Origin: Persicitalea sp963716085
GTDB taxonomy: Bacteria; Bacteroidota; Bacteroidia; Cytophagales; Spirosomataceae
Assembly (NCBI GenBank): GCA_963716085.1
Contig: OY970288.1
Location: forward strand, 248,001-312,000
Direction: 5' to 3'
DNA: 64,000 nucleotides
Positions 49,584 through 58,774 of the stretch are shown here, in pieces. A model generated the notes under the pieces. That model searched no databases and was not told the origin of the DNA. It worked only from the letters and a program-made list of their open reading frames with translations. A program made the translations under genes and the position numbers. How positions within the stretch are numbered: the stretch's first letter is position 1; the number at the start of each line of letters is the position of its first letter.

Positions 49584-50945
49584 ATGAACAAGTACATCCA
49601 AGACAATAAAGATCGCTTCCTGAACGAACTGCTCGACCTGCTCCGCATCCCTTCCGTGAGCGCCGACTCTAAGTTTAATGACGACACCCGCCGCGCCGCC
49701 GAGTTCGTGCGGCAAAGCATCGAAAACGCCGGAGCCGACTGGGTCAAGATCTTTGAAACGGACGGTCACCCGATTGTGTATGGCGAGAAGATAATCAATC
49801 CCGCCGCACCGACGGTGCTGATCTACGGCCACTACGATGTCCAGCCCGCTGATCCCTACGAGCTTTGGGATTCGCCGCCTTTCGAGCCCGTGATTAAAAA
49901 CGAGCGGATTTATGCCCGTGGCGCCTGCGACGATAAGGGGCAGTTTTACATGCACGTAAAAGCGCTGGAAATGATGATCGCCACCAAATCGCTGCCATGT
50001 AATGTCAAAATCATGATCGAGGGCGAGGAGGAAGTAGGCTCCGACCACCTCGGTGAGTTTGTAAAGTCCCACCGCGACATGCTGGCTTGCGACACCATTC
50101 TGATTTCCGATACCAGTATTATTGCCAACGATGTCCCGTCTATCGAAGTGGGTTTGCGCGGCCTGACCTATCTGGAAGTAGAGGTAGTGGGTGCCAACCG
50201 CGACCTGCACTCGGGCGTTTACGGCGGCGCGGTGGCGAACCCCATCAACGTGCTGTGCGAAATGATCGCTTCACTACACGACGAGAACGGCCACATCACC
50301 ATCCCTGGCTTCTACGACAACGTAGAGGAACTCTCCGCCGAAGAGCGCAAAGCGATGAACGAAGCACCCTTCGATTTGGCCGAATACAAGCGGGATCTGG
50401 TGATCGATGATGTGAAAGGTGAAGCGGGCTATACCAGCATCGAGCGTACCTCGATCCGCCCTACGCTGGATGTGAACGGCATTTGGGGCGGCTACATCGG
50501 CGAAGGTGCCAAGACCGTCCTGCCTTCCAAAGCCCACGCCAAAATTTCGATGCGCCTCGTCCCCAATCAAACCGACAAGGAAATTGAGGAGAAATTTACC
50601 AAACATTTCCTGTCGATTGCTCCGCCTTCGGTAAAAGTGAAAGTAAAGCCGCACCACGGCGGCTTGCCCTACGTGAACCCCACCGACTCGGTGGAATACG
50701 AAGCGGCGTCGATGGCGATGGAGGAGTCCTTTGGTAAGAAACCCATCCCTACGCGCGGCGGCGGCAGCATTCCCATCGTGGCGCTCTTCGAGCAGGAACT
50801 GGGCCGCAAGAGCATCCTGATGGGCTTCGGCCTGGACATCGACGCATTGCATTCGCCCAATGAGAGCTACGGGTTGTTCAACTACTATAAGGGCATTGAG
50901 ACAATTCCACTGTTTTTCAAGCATTATGCGGCGTTGAAGGCATAA
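49584..50945 (+). CDS. M20-family dipeptidase
   Basis: Zinc dipeptidase of 453 residues. The metal site is spread over VLIYGHYDVQPADP (His, Asp), ARGACDDKGQFYMHVKALEM (bridging Asp), MIEGEEEVGSDHLGEFV (Glu pair) and the C-terminal His in DALHSPNESYGLFN. The lid domain lies at about residues 195-350. Such enzymes hydrolyse dipeptides and N-acyl amino acids. It has a good promoter and converges on the oxidoreductase gene; a 28-base palindrome lies in the gap. Confidence 0.93.
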   Translation: MNKYIQDNKDRFLNELLDLLRIPSVSADSKFNDDTRRAAEFVRQSIENAGADWVKIFETDGHPIVYGEKIINPAAPTVLIYGHYDVQPADPYELWDSPPFEPVIKNERIYARGACDDKGQFYMHVKALEMMIATKSLPCNVKIMIEGEEEVGSDHLGEFVKSHRDMLACDTILISDTSIIANDVPSIEVGLRGLTYLEVEVVGANRDLHSGVYGGAVANPINVLCEMIASLHDENGHITIPGFYDNVEELSAEERKAMNEAPFDLAEYKRDLVIDDVKGEAGYTSIERTSIRPTLDVNGIWGGYIGEGAKTVLPSKAHAKISMRLVPNQTDKEIEEKFTKHFLSIAPPSVKVKVKPHHGGLPYVNPTDSVEYEAASMAMEESFGKKPIPTRGGGSIPIVALFEQELGRKSILMGFGLDIDALHSPNESYGLFNYYKGIETIPLFFKHYAALKA

Positions 50946-50956
50946 CTGGTGGCGTT

Positions 50957-50984
50957 GTAGAGACGTTGCATGCAACGTCTCCAC
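50957..50984. repeat. Palindrome GTAGAGACGTTGCA/TGCAACGTCTCCAC
   Basis: A 28-base near-perfect palindrome with a single mismatch in its arms and no loop, between two convergent genes (52-base gap). The head GTAG and the stem of this sequence recall REP-like repeats known from other genomes. It could act as a terminator for both genes. Confidence 0.7.
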
Positions 50985-50997
50985 GGCCATACTGTTC

Positions 50998-51969
50998 CTA
51001 CGGCTTCACCAAAATCTTCCCCCAGCGTCCCGGTGTGCCAGCGTGTTCGATGGCCTTCGTGATTTCATCCAGACCGTAGGCCGCTTCCACGGGCAGTTCC
51101 ACTCCACCGCTGGCCAGCCAGCCGATGACGTTCTGCGCGGTTTGGATTCTGGTTTGGGCATCGACTCTGCGCATCCATTCGGTGAGCCAAAATCCCTGAA
51201 TAGTAATTTCTTTAAAAATCATCAAGCCTACATCCAGGCGCGGATTCTTCTGACTGAGCAAGCCGAATATCAGCATTTTACCGCCCTGTCCCACACACTT
51301 CATAGCGGCTTCGGTAGTATCGCCACCCACAGAATCCACCACGCAGCGGACGCCCCGCTTTTCCGTAATTTCGCGGACGCGGCGGGGCAGGTCCTCCGTT
51401 TCGGTATTGACGACCTCGTTCAGGCCCAGTTTTTTCAAATCCTCATTCAGGTCGTCGCGGCGGACGGTACCGATGGTCTTGATGCCTTTCTTCTGACACA
51501 ACTGAATGACTAACTTCCCGTAGGCAGAGCCACAGGCCGTAATCATCAGCCATTCGTCCCTTTGCACGCCCGACTCCTCGACCATCGCCCAGGCGGTAAA
51601 GGGATTGACGAACAACTGCGCCGCCATGTCGTCGGGGATAGCGTCCGGCAACGGAATAGCGGCCTTCTGGTTCGCTATGGCGTATTCGCTCCAACTGCCG
51701 ATGGTGGTAAAACTCACCCGACTACCGACGGGCAGCCGCACGTCCTCGCCTACGGCTTCCACCGTACCGACGCCCTCGAAACCAGCCCCCGAGGGCGACT
51801 CGGGTTGGATGCCGTACTGGCCACCCACAAAAGAAATATCGGAAGGGTTGATGGGGGCAGCAATGACTTTGACCAAAACTTCTCCCTCGCCGGGTTGTGG
51901 CTTTGGCTGCTCGATAACTTTCAGTATGTCGATAGGATTTCCGGGCTTTTCTAACTGAATGGTTTTCAT
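50998..51969 (-). CDS. Zinc-type quinone oxidoreductase-like dehydrogenase
   Basis: Medium-chain dehydrogenase/reductase of 323 residues, close to the quinone oxidoreductase and trans-2-enoyl-CoA reductase group. VKVIAAPINPSDISFVGGQY is the N-terminal block. The NADPH-binding fold follows at about residue 140, LMITACGSAYGKLVIQLCQ, where the usual GxGxxG is changed to CGSAYG. No zinc-binding cysteines of the alcohol dehydrogenase type are seen, so it is probably zinc-free. TIGTVRRDDLNEDLKKLG fits the cofactor site. Its substrate is unknown. Confidence 0.86.
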   Translation of the reverse strand: MKTIQLEKPGNPIDILKVIEQPKPQPGEGEVLVKVIAAPINPSDISFVGGQYGIQPESPSGAGFEGVGTVEAVGEDVRLPVGSRVSFTTIGSWSEYAIANQKAAIPLPDAIPDDMAAQLFVNPFTAWAMVEESGVQRDEWLMITACGSAYGKLVIQLCQKKGIKTIGTVRRDDLNEDLKKLGLNEVVNTETEDLPRRVREITEKRGVRCVVDSVGGDTTEAAMKCVGQGGKMLIFGLLSQKNPRLDVGLMIFKEITIQGFWLTEWMRRVDAQTRIQTAQNVIGWLASGGVELPVEAAYGLDEITKAIEHAGTPGRWGKILVKP

Positions 51970-52112
51970 AATTGGTTGATAGGCAATAATATGAATTTAA
52001 CTTCTACACGAAAAAATGATACCCTACGTAGCATTTGACGTACGTATTACGACCAGGATAGGGAGTTCCCAAAGACTTTCCTAACTTTATTTTTTGAAAG
52101 AAGGGCAAAGTA

Positions 52113-52134
52113 ATAGGCTTTAAGCTGTAGGCTA
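52113..52134 (+). repeat. Left half of the inverted repeat split by the insertion sequence
   Basis: AATAGGCTTTAAGCTGTAGGCTA, ending with the 12-base target duplication AGCTGTAGGCTA (52123-52134). AGGCTTTAAGC (52115-52125) is the exact complement of GCTTAAAGCCT at 53380-53390. Confidence 0.78.
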
Positions 52135-53329
52135 CTGTACCCGAAGAAAATTGGCATAAAAAACAAAAAGGCTGACCTTTGAAGCGACCAAGCATCAAAA
52201 CCAGCCTTTGAGGATGACAGAAATCATCAACGCCCAAGTTATACAAATTTTCGATATCGTGCCCTTGGCGGCGAATTTAGCGCGAAAAAAATTCATCTCC
52301 GGCTTTCTGACTGGGCTTATAAATAGCAGAAAAGTACAATTCAAGGAGATCGCCCTGCATATGTCTTCTAAGGCAAAAGACGAATCCGTAGAGCGAAAGA
52401 TACAGTCGTTTTTCAAGGATTTTGTATTTGATTATGACAAAGTCTGCTTGTTACTTTTGCTGTTTTTACCTAAGAGTAAACTTGATTTATGCATAGACAG
52501 GACGGAGTGGGATTTCGGCGTTTATCAGTGTAATATCTTGATGATAGTCGCAAAGTGTGGCTCGGTTGGAATTCCGCTGTATTGGAAGCTCCTCGATAAT
52601 AAATCTGGCAACAGCAACTGGCTTGACCGATGTGACTTGTTGGATAAACTGGTGAACGTAATTGGGAAAGAACGGATAAATACGATTATCGGTGACCGAG
52701 AATTTATTGGACTTGAATGGATCAAATACCTAAAATCCAATAATATAGACTATTGTATGCGTGTTCCGAAGAGTCACTTGATAACTTTAAAAAATGGAGA
52801 CGTTTTTTCAATAGGTGAGCTTTTGAGCAAACAAAGCGAAAGGTATTTCCAAGATTGCATGGTGGACGGTGTCTGGGGTAATTCTATGCTAAAAACACTA
52901 GTAAAGGGAGATTTTTTGTTTTTGATAGGGAATCTTCCAGCCAAAAACTTAGGTGAAACTTATAGGAAACGCTGGTCAATAGAAGTACTCTTTCAGAGTT
53001 TCAAAAAAAGAGGGTTTGACTTGGAAAGTACACATTTGAAAAGCAGTGATAAATTGAGTAAATTATTGGTCTTCGTTAGCATAGCGGTCGCAATATGTGT
53101 GAAAGTTGGTGAACTTCATCATGAAAAAGTACAAAATATAAAGATTAAGAAGCACGGCTATAAAGCGAACAGTTTTTTTAGGAAGGGACTTGACATTTTG
53201 CGGAGTGGACTTAAAAACCCAAAAGAGAGTTTTACTCAATTCTGGCAGGAGTGCATAAGTTCGTTCGTCAGGTGGATCATACTTCAAATAACTTATAATC
53301 AGAATTTTATAAAAATACTCGGGTAGAGT
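52135..53329 (+). mobile_element. IS4-family insertion sequence, about 1.2 kb
   Basis: Bounded by imperfect inverted ends: the left starts CTGTACCCGA and the right, read inward, ACTCTACCCGAG. It is flanked by a 12-base direct repeat AGCTGTAGGCTA (52123-52134 and 53330-53341), a normal duplication size for IS4 elements. It carries one full transposase gene. A small inverted repeat AAAGGCTG/CAGCCTTT (52167-52174, 52202-52209) lies before the gene. The transposase stop codon falls inside the right end. The ends and duplication look intact, so insertion is probably recent. Confidence 0.88.
52214..53326 (+). CDS. IS4-family transposase
   Basis: DDE transposase of 370 residues from the ATG at 52214 (a TTG two codons upstream is an alternative). 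The first Asp is in CIDRTEWDFG, the second in IIGDREFIGLEW, and the C-terminal signature YRKRWSIEVLFQSFKK has the exact Y-x2-R-x3-E-x6-K spacing of IS4. The gene looks complete, without frameshifts, and is AT-rich compared with the host genes. Several tyrosine and lysine blocks at the end are basic and may bind the ends. Confidence 0.93.
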   Translation: MTEIINAQVIQIFDIVPLAANLARKKFISGFLTGLINSRKVQFKEIALHMSSKAKDESVERKIQSFFKDFVFDYDKVCLLLLLFLPKSKLDLCIDRTEWDFGVYQCNILMIVAKCGSVGIPLYWKLLDNKSGNSNWLDRCDLLDKLVNVIGKERINTIIGDREFIGLEWIKYLKSNNIDYCMRVPKSHLITLKNGDVFSIGELLSKQSERYFQDCMVDGVWGNSMLKTLVKGDFLFLIGNLPAKNLGETYRKRWSIEVLFQSFKKRGFDLESTHLKSSDKLSKLLVFVSIAVAICVKVGELHHEKVQNIKIKKHGYKANSFFRKGLDILRSGLKNPKESFTQFWQECISSFVRWIILQITYNQNFIKILG

Positions 53330-53395
53330 AGCTGTAGGCTATATGATTTAGGCTGGCTCAAAAAAGCTTAATGCTTGTTGCTTAAAGCCTGAAGC
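53330..53395 (+). repeat. Right half of the inverted repeat split by the insertion sequence
   Basis: Starts with the second copy of the target duplication (53330-53341), then TATGATTTAGGCTGGCTC and the arm GCTTAAAGCCT (53380-53390), ending 15 bases before the HupE start. With the left half it restores an element that shares AGCTGTAGGCTATA and TTTAGGCT with that at 5413-5512. The former promoter of the HupE gene may lie before the insertion, for example a TAACTTTA at 52081-52088. Confidence 0.75.
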
Positions 53396-53410
53396 CAATT
53401 CGTCCCCCTT

Positions 53411-54031
53411 ATGAGTGAATTCCAGGCGTATCTTCAAATAGGGTTTGAACACATCACCGATCCGAAAGGTTACGACCATATTCTGTTTGTCGTGGCGCTT
53501 TGCGCTATTTACACGCTGCGTGATTGGAAAAAAGTCCTGGTTTTAGTAACAGCATTCACCGTCGGTCATTCGCTGACGCTGGCGCTGGCTGTGTTCGATG
53601 TCATTACTTTTCGGCAGGATGTCATCGAGTTGTCGATTCCTGTTACGATCCTGATTACGGCCATCGTCAATATGTCCCACGACATCCCTAAAACCACGCT
53701 GGTAAGGCGGGAAAAGGGTTCGCCCGCTCGCTACGCTTTGGCGCTGGGATTTGGTCTGATTCATGGAATGGGCTTCTCGGGTTATCTCCGTGCATTGCTG
53801 GGCGGTGAATCCAGCATTTGGCAGCCCTTGCTGGCCTTTAATCTCGGGCTGGAGCTGGGACAAATACTTATTGTGCTGACCTCGTTGATCTTGACGTTTC
53901 TCATCGTAGATTTGGGCCGCGTTCCCAAGCGCACGTGGAATTACATCGTATCAGGTATTGTGGCAGGTATGGCGCTATCTTTGATTATCGCTAATGCCAC
54001 TTTTGCTCAGTTAATAGCAAGCCTTCTTTAA
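53411..54031 (+). CDS. HupE/UreJ-like membrane protein
   Basis: An inner-membrane protein of 206 residues with about six helices. The pattern HITDPKGYDHILFVVALCA, FTVGHSLTLALAVF and FGLIHGMGFSGYLRALL, with several His in membrane segments, is typical for the HupE/UreJ family. Members linked to hydrogenase or urease genes are thought to transport nickel or cobalt; none of those genes is present here, so the metal role is unproven. It begins after the split repeat element and is 51 bases from the M1 peptidase gene. Confidence 0.85.
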   Translation: MSEFQAYLQIGFEHITDPKGYDHILFVVALCAIYTLRDWKKVLVLVTAFTVGHSLTLALAVFDVITFRQDVIELSIPVTILITAIVNMSHDIPKTTLVRREKGSPARYALALGFGLIHGMGFSGYLRALLGGESSIWQPLLAFNLGLELGQILIVLTSLILTFLIVDLGRVPKRTWNYIVSGIVAGMALSLIIANATFAQLIASLL

Positions 54032-54082
54032 TTTTCGTTTTTCCTTTTCTCCATTCTCCTTTCATTCTTTTCTCCTTTTTCC

Positions 54083-56461
54083 ATGAAAAAACTATTATCA
54101 CTGATTCTGGCGCTCCTGTCGGCGGGCGGTGCGTGGGCGCAATCCACGAACCCCAACAACTACAAAGCCAACGACACTTTCGAGCAGCTGGGGACGACCC
54201 TGCCCACGCCCAACACCTACCGTACCGCGTCGGGTGCTCCCGGTAAGGAATACTGGCAACAACGCGCCGACTATGATATCAAGGCTGAACTCGACGACGA
54301 GAACCAGCGCATCATCGGCACCGAGACCATTACTTTCTTCAATAACTCGCCCGACGATCTGCCTTACATCTGGCTGCAGCTCGATCAAAACCTCTTTAAG
54401 GAAGATGCCGTGGGGGGCCTGAGCCGCACCGGAACAGTAAGTGAAAAGGGCATGAGTACCCGCCAATTGCAAGCCATGAATGCGGGACGCGGCGCGAGCC
54501 TCGACCCCAAGAAGCAGTTTGGCTACAACATTACGGCCGTGAAGGACAAGGCAGGCAAGGCGCTCCGCCACACGATTGTCGGCACGATGATGCGCATCGA
54601 CTTGCCAATTGCTATGAAGCCCAACACGAACCTGGTATTCAGCGTTGACTGGGACTACTACATCACGGAATACTACGGTCGGAGTGGCTACGAGTTTTAC
54701 GAGAAGGATGGCAACTACAACTACTTCATCGCGCACTGGTTCCCGCGGCTGGCCCCCTACGACGACGTCAACGGCTGGAACCACAAGCAATTTCTGGGGC
54801 AAGGCGAGTTCTCACTCATTTTTGGCAATTATAAGGTTGCCCTCACCGTGCCGAACGACCATATCGTGGCTGCCTCGGGCGAATGCCAGAACTACAACCA
54901 AGTGCTGAGCAGCGACCAGAAGAAGCGGATGAAGGACGCCGAGAACGCTACGACGCCTGTCATCATCGTGACGCAGGACGAGGCCATCGCTAACGAAAAG
55001 AACAAGCCTACGGGCAAGAAAACCTGGGTGTACAAAGCCGACAACGTGCGCGACTTCGCCTTTGCCAGCAGCCGTAAGTTTATCTGGGATGCCATGAAAA
55101 CCGATGTCTACGGCAATGGCCGTAAGATTTGGTCGATGTCGTTTTATCCCAAAGAGGGGAACCCGCTTTGGGAACAGTACTCGACCCGCGCCGTGGAGCA
55201 CACGCTGCGGTCGTACGGCAAACGTACTTTTGAATACCCCTATCCGGTGGCTATCTCCTGCCACGCTACGGCGGGCGGCGGCATGGAGTACCCGATGATT
55301 TCGTTCAACGGCGGTCGGCCCGAGGCGGATGGAACCTACAGCGAAGGCGTGAAATACGGCATGATCGGCGTGATCATCCACGAGGTCGGCCACAACTTTT
55401 TCCCGATGATCGTCAACTCCGACGAGCGCAACTGGACCTGGATGGACGAAGGACTCAATACTTTTTGCCAGTACCTGGCCGAGAAGGAGTGGGACTACAA
55501 CTACCCCACGCGGCGGGGCGAGGCCCAGAGCATCGTGGAGTACATGGCGTCGGACAAGGCGGTGCTGTCGCCCATCATGGCGCAGTCGGATAACGTGATT
55601 GGCTTAGGGCCCAATGCTTATGGCAAGCCCGCCGCTGGCTTGAATATTCTGCGCGAGACGATCATGGGCCGCGAGTTGTTCGACTACGCTTTCAAAGAAT
55701 ATTCCAACCGCTGGAAGTTCAAGAGCCCGACGCCCGCCGACTTCTTCCGCACGATGGAGGACGCCTCGGGCGTGGATCTCGACTGGTTCTGGAAGGGGTG
55801 GTTCTACGGCGTGCAGCCCGTGGATCTGGCGCTGGTGAGCGTGGATTGGTTCAGCATCGACACGCAGAATCCCGAGGTGGAAAAAGAAATCGCCCGCCAG
55901 CAGGACGCCCGCATGAAGAATACCATCAGCAAGCAGCGCGACGCCCTCACCAAAGACCAAACGGTAGTAGCCCAGGATTCGTCGATGGCCGATTTTTACA
56001 ACCGCTACGACGAGTTCAAAGTCACACCGCAGGATCGCAAGAAGTACGAAGACTACCTGGCCAGCCTGTCACCCGAAGACCGCGACCTGGTGCAGTCGAA
56101 CACGAACTTCTATACCCTGAGCCTGAAAAACAAAGGGGGGCTGGTGATGCCCGTCATCGTGCGAATGGAGTTTGAGGACGGTACCGACTCCGTGGCTCGC
56201 TTCCCCGCCGAAATCTGGCGCTTCAACAACGAGAACGTCAGTAAGGTAATCTCAACCAAGAAAAAGGTAGTGCAGTGGACGCTCGACCCCTACTTCGAGA
56301 CCGCCGACATCGACACGGCGGATAACTCGTTCCCACCCGTGGCCAAGCCCACGCGCTTCCAGATTTACAAGCAGCAGCAGTACCAGCGCCCCATGAATCC
56401 CATGCAGGCCGAGCAGAAACAGAATGGCGGTGCGGGTAGATTGGGGACAGGGAATAGGTAG
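54083..56461 (+). CDS. Secreted M1 metallopeptidase
   Basis: 792-residue exported protein with signal peptide MKKLLSLILALLSAGGAWAQ. The zinc site HEVGH followed by Glu after 18 residues (HEVGHNFFPMIVNSDERNW, then MDEG) fits M1 aminopeptidases. The usual GAMEN exopeptidase motif is replaced by GGGMEYPM, as in a subgroup of Bacteroidota. The C-terminal 200 residues after the catalytic domain are beta-rich; the last 30 are Gln/Asn-rich. It may trim peptides in the periplasm or outside the cell. A pyrimidine-rich word repeat (TTTTCTCC) precedes the start. Confidence 0.92.
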   Translation: MKKLLSLILALLSAGGAWAQSTNPNNYKANDTFEQLGTTLPTPNTYRTASGAPGKEYWQQRADYDIKAELDDENQRIIGTETITFFNNSPDDLPYIWLQLDQNLFKEDAVGGLSRTGTVSEKGMSTRQLQAMNAGRGASLDPKKQFGYNITAVKDKAGKALRHTIVGTMMRIDLPIAMKPNTNLVFSVDWDYYITEYYGRSGYEFYEKDGNYNYFIAHWFPRLAPYDDVNGWNHKQFLGQGEFSLIFGNYKVALTVPNDHIVAASGECQNYNQVLSSDQKKRMKDAENATTPVIIVTQDEAIANEKNKPTGKKTWVYKADNVRDFAFASSRKFIWDAMKTDVYGNGRKIWSMSFYPKEGNPLWEQYSTRAVEHTLRSYGKRTFEYPYPVAISCHATAGGGMEYPMISFNGGRPEADGTYSEGVKYGMIGVIIHEVGHNFFPMIVNSDERNWTWMDEGLNTFCQYLAEKEWDYNYPTRRGEAQSIVEYMASDKAVLSPIMAQSDNVIGLGPNAYGKPAAGLNILRETIMGRELFDYAFKEYSNRWKFKSPTPADFFRTMEDASGVDLDWFWKGWFYGVQPVDLALVSVDWFSIDTQNPEVEKEIARQQDARMKNTISKQRDALTKDQTVVAQDSSMADFYNRYDEFKVTPQDRKKYEDYLASLSPEDRDLVQSNTNFYTLSLKNKGGLVMPVIVRMEFEDGTDSVARFPAEIWRFNNENVSKVISTKKKVVQWTLDPYFETADIDTADNSFPPVAKPTRFQIYKQQQYQRPMNPMQAEQKQNGGAGRLGTGNR

Positions 56462-56518
56462 TTTTGAATCAGCGAGTCGTGAGTGAATGATAGATTCTGA
56501 ACTCCCCTTTTATTCTTG

Positions 56519-56556
56519 AAAACGCCCTGTATTCTATACTTACAGGGCGTTTTTTA
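56519..56556 (+). terminator. Terminator after the M1 peptidase gene
   Basis: AAAACGCCCTGTA, loop, TACAGGGCGTTTTTT. Thirteen base pairs with a T-tract. Confidence 0.88.
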
Positions 56557-56596
56557 TATATTTCCCCTCCAAACCATACATTTAAAATAAATAGCA

Positions 56597-58711
56597 ATGG
56601 AAATAGCGTACGAACTCGATCAAAATATCGCCTTCATCACATGGGACATGAAAACGTCTCCGATGAACGTCCTCAACGATACCTCCATTCCGGAATTTCA
56701 GGCGGCTTTGGAAAAAGCTTTCGCTGATGAAGGGGTGGAAGGAATCATCATTACTTCGGCCAAGCCGGAGTTCATTGCCGGAGCAGATTTGAAGATGATT
56801 CTGCGCAATCAGGATCAGGATCCGAGCGAGATGCTGGAAGTATCTATGGGACTGAATCGGATGTTTCGCCGCATGGAAACCAACGGCAAGCCCATCGTAG
56901 CGGCCATCAACGGCACAGTGCTGGGCGGCGGTTACGAAGTGTGCCTGGCCTGCCACCACCGCATCGCGCTGGATAATCCAAAAACCAAAATAGGTTTGCC
57001 CGAAGTGAAGCTCGGCTTGTTGCCGGGTGGCGGCGGTACCCAGCGGCTGCCGCGAATGATTGGCATCGGGGCGGCACTGCCGCTGATGCTGGAAGGCCGG
57101 GATGCGTCGCCAACTGAGGCGTTAGCCATCGGCATGGTTGACGAGGTCGCGGCCACGCGAGAGGAGATGATGCAAGCCGCTAAGGACTGGATCTTGGCGA
57201 ATTCGGCACCCGTGCAGCCTTGGGATGAATTGGATGAGAAGACGGGCGAGATCATCGCGCAGAAAAATTTTCAGGTGCCCGGCGGCAATGCAAACAGCGA
57301 AGCCGGAAGGCAGGCCATCGCGGCGACCCGGAAGGCCGTCCTGGAGAAAACACACGGTAACTACCCCGCGCCACTGGCGATTTTGGCGTGCGTGGAAGAA
57401 GGGCTGGCGGTCGGAATGGATAAGGCCATAGAAATCGAAGCCGGGTACTTCGTGCAAGTAGCCCGCTCAAAGGTAGCCGGCAACCTGATTCGTACTATGT
57501 TTCTGGGACTAAATAAGGCCAATAAGGGCGCGAGTCGTCCGCAAGATATTGAGAAAACGGAAGTAAGGAAACTGGGTATTTTGGGCGCAGGACTCATGGG
57601 CGCGGGCATTGCCTATGTGTCGGCTTTGGCGGGCATCGAGGTGATCCTGAAAGATGTTAGCGCGAAAGCCGCTGAAAAGGGCAAGGGTTATTCCCGCAAA
57701 TTGCTGGACAAAGCCATCGCTCGTGGTAAGATGGACGAAGCGAAGGCAGCGCAGGTTCTGGATTTAATAAAACCCACCGCCGAGAATGCCGACCTGTTGG
57801 GCTGCAACCTCATCATCGAAGCTGTTTTTGAGAATCGTGACGTCAAAGCGCAAGTGATTCGCGAAGCCGAACCGATGCTGGTCGAAAACGGCGTGTTGGG
57901 TTCCAACACCTCTACCCTGCCCATCACGGGACTGGCGACTTTATCTGAAAAACCGGAAAACTTCGTGGGCATCCACTTCTTTTCTCCGGTGGACAAAATG
58001 ATGCTGGTGGAATTGATCGTGGGCGAAAAAACCTCCGATTACGCGCTCGCTCTGGCGATCGACTTTGTGCGAAAAATTCGTAAAACGCCCATTGTCGTCA
58101 ATGATTCGCGGGGTTTTTACACTTCCCGCTGCTTCATCACCTACTCATCCGAAGGCATGGAGCTACTGAAAGACGGTGTCGACCCGCTCTTGATCGAGCG
58201 CGCCGCCAAAGAGGCTGGAATGCCCGTCGGCCCGCTGGCTGTGACGGACGAGGTGGCGCTGGATTTGGTCTATAAAATCGCCTCGCAGTCTATCGCCGAT
58301 GGTGCTTCGACGGAAGAGAACACGAGCTATCAGATAAGCAAGCAGTTTGTAGATATGGGCCGGATGGGCAAGAAGTCGAAAGCCGGTTTTTACGAATATC
58401 CCGAAAATGAAACAAAGTATCCCTGGCCGGGCCTGGCGGAAATGTTCCCTCCTGCCGACCCGCAGCCGGACATCGAGGAAGTGAAGAAACGCCTGCTGTA
58501 CCGGCAGGCGCTGGAAGCGGTTCGCTGCTTCGAGGAAGGCGTGATCCGCACGAAGCTGGACGCCGATTTGGGTTCGATTCTGGCCTGGGGTTTCCCGGCT
58601 TACACGGGCGGAACGCTGTCGTTCGTGGATTTTGTGGGTAGGGAGGAATTTGTGAAAGAGTGCGAGCGGCTGGCGGAAACCTACGGGGAGCGGTTTCGGC
58701 CTACGGCCTAA
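56597..58711 (+). CDS. Fatty-acid oxidation fusion: enoyl-CoA hydratase/3-hydroxyacyl-CoA dehydrogenase
   Basis: 704 residues. The N-terminal crotonase domain contains the oxyanion block GTVLGGGYEVCLACHHRIAL and the catalytic Glu in IGLPEVKLGLLPGGGGTQRL. From about residue 325, GILGAGLMGAGIAYVSALAG is the NAD-binding motif of the dehydrogenase, followed by VFENRDVKAQVIREAE, ASNTSTLPIT-like GSNTSTLPITGLA and IHFFSPVDKMMLVELIVG. This is the FadB/FadJ domain order and catalyses two steps of beta-oxidation. The thiolase partner is not in this window. A REPIN starts directly after its stop. Confidence 0.95.
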   Translation: MEIAYELDQNIAFITWDMKTSPMNVLNDTSIPEFQAALEKAFADEGVEGIIITSAKPEFIAGADLKMILRNQDQDPSEMLEVSMGLNRMFRRMETNGKPIVAAINGTVLGGGYEVCLACHHRIALDNPKTKIGLPEVKLGLLPGGGGTQRLPRMIGIGAALPLMLEGRDASPTEALAIGMVDEVAATREEMMQAAKDWILANSAPVQPWDELDEKTGEIIAQKNFQVPGGNANSEAGRQAIAATRKAVLEKTHGNYPAPLAILACVEEGLAVGMDKAIEIEAGYFVQVARSKVAGNLIRTMFLGLNKANKGASRPQDIEKTEVRKLGILGAGLMGAGIAYVSALAGIEVILKDVSAKAAEKGKGYSRKLLDKAIARGKMDEAKAAQVLDLIKPTAENADLLGCNLIIEAVFENRDVKAQVIREAEPMLVENGVLGSNTSTLPITGLATLSEKPENFVGIHFFSPVDKMMLVELIVGEKTSDYALALAIDFVRKIRKTPIVVNDSRGFYTSRCFITYSSEGMELLKDGVDPLLIERAAKEAGMPVGPLAVTDEVALDLVYKIASQSIADGASTEENTSYQISKQFVDMGRMGKKSKAGFYEYPENETKYPWPGLAEMFPPADPQPDIEEVKKRLLYRQALEAVRCFEEGVIRTKLDADLGSILAWGFPAYTGGTLSFVDFVGREEFVKECERLAETYGERFRPTA

Positions 58712-58712
58712 T

Positions 58713-58774
58713 GTGGTACGGGCTTCCAGCCCGTTTATTCCTGTAGCTGAAAACGGGCTGGAAGCCCGTACCAC
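58713..58774. repeat. REPIN: two inverted REP-like hairpins after the beta-oxidation gene
   Basis: The left half (58713-58736) begins GTGGTACGGGCTTCCAGCCC and the right half (58751-58774) is its exact complement over 24 bases. Each half has a GTGG head and its own stem ACGGGCT/AGCCCGT. Between them lie 14 bases. A similar single half is at 24566-24587. Downstream, AATACCGG-AAAT-CCGGTATT (58779-58798) forms a further hairpin that may serve as terminator. The rest of 58799-58963 holds no credible gene. Confidence 0.82.

Noticed and set aside
53411..54031. HupE gene as part of a nickel or hydrogenase locus
   Set aside because: No hydrogenase, urease or nickel gene is near; the family name alone does not support it.
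56957..57255. Minus-strand frames opposite the beta-oxidation gene
   Set aside because: They follow from codon bias of the plus-strand gene and have no family features.
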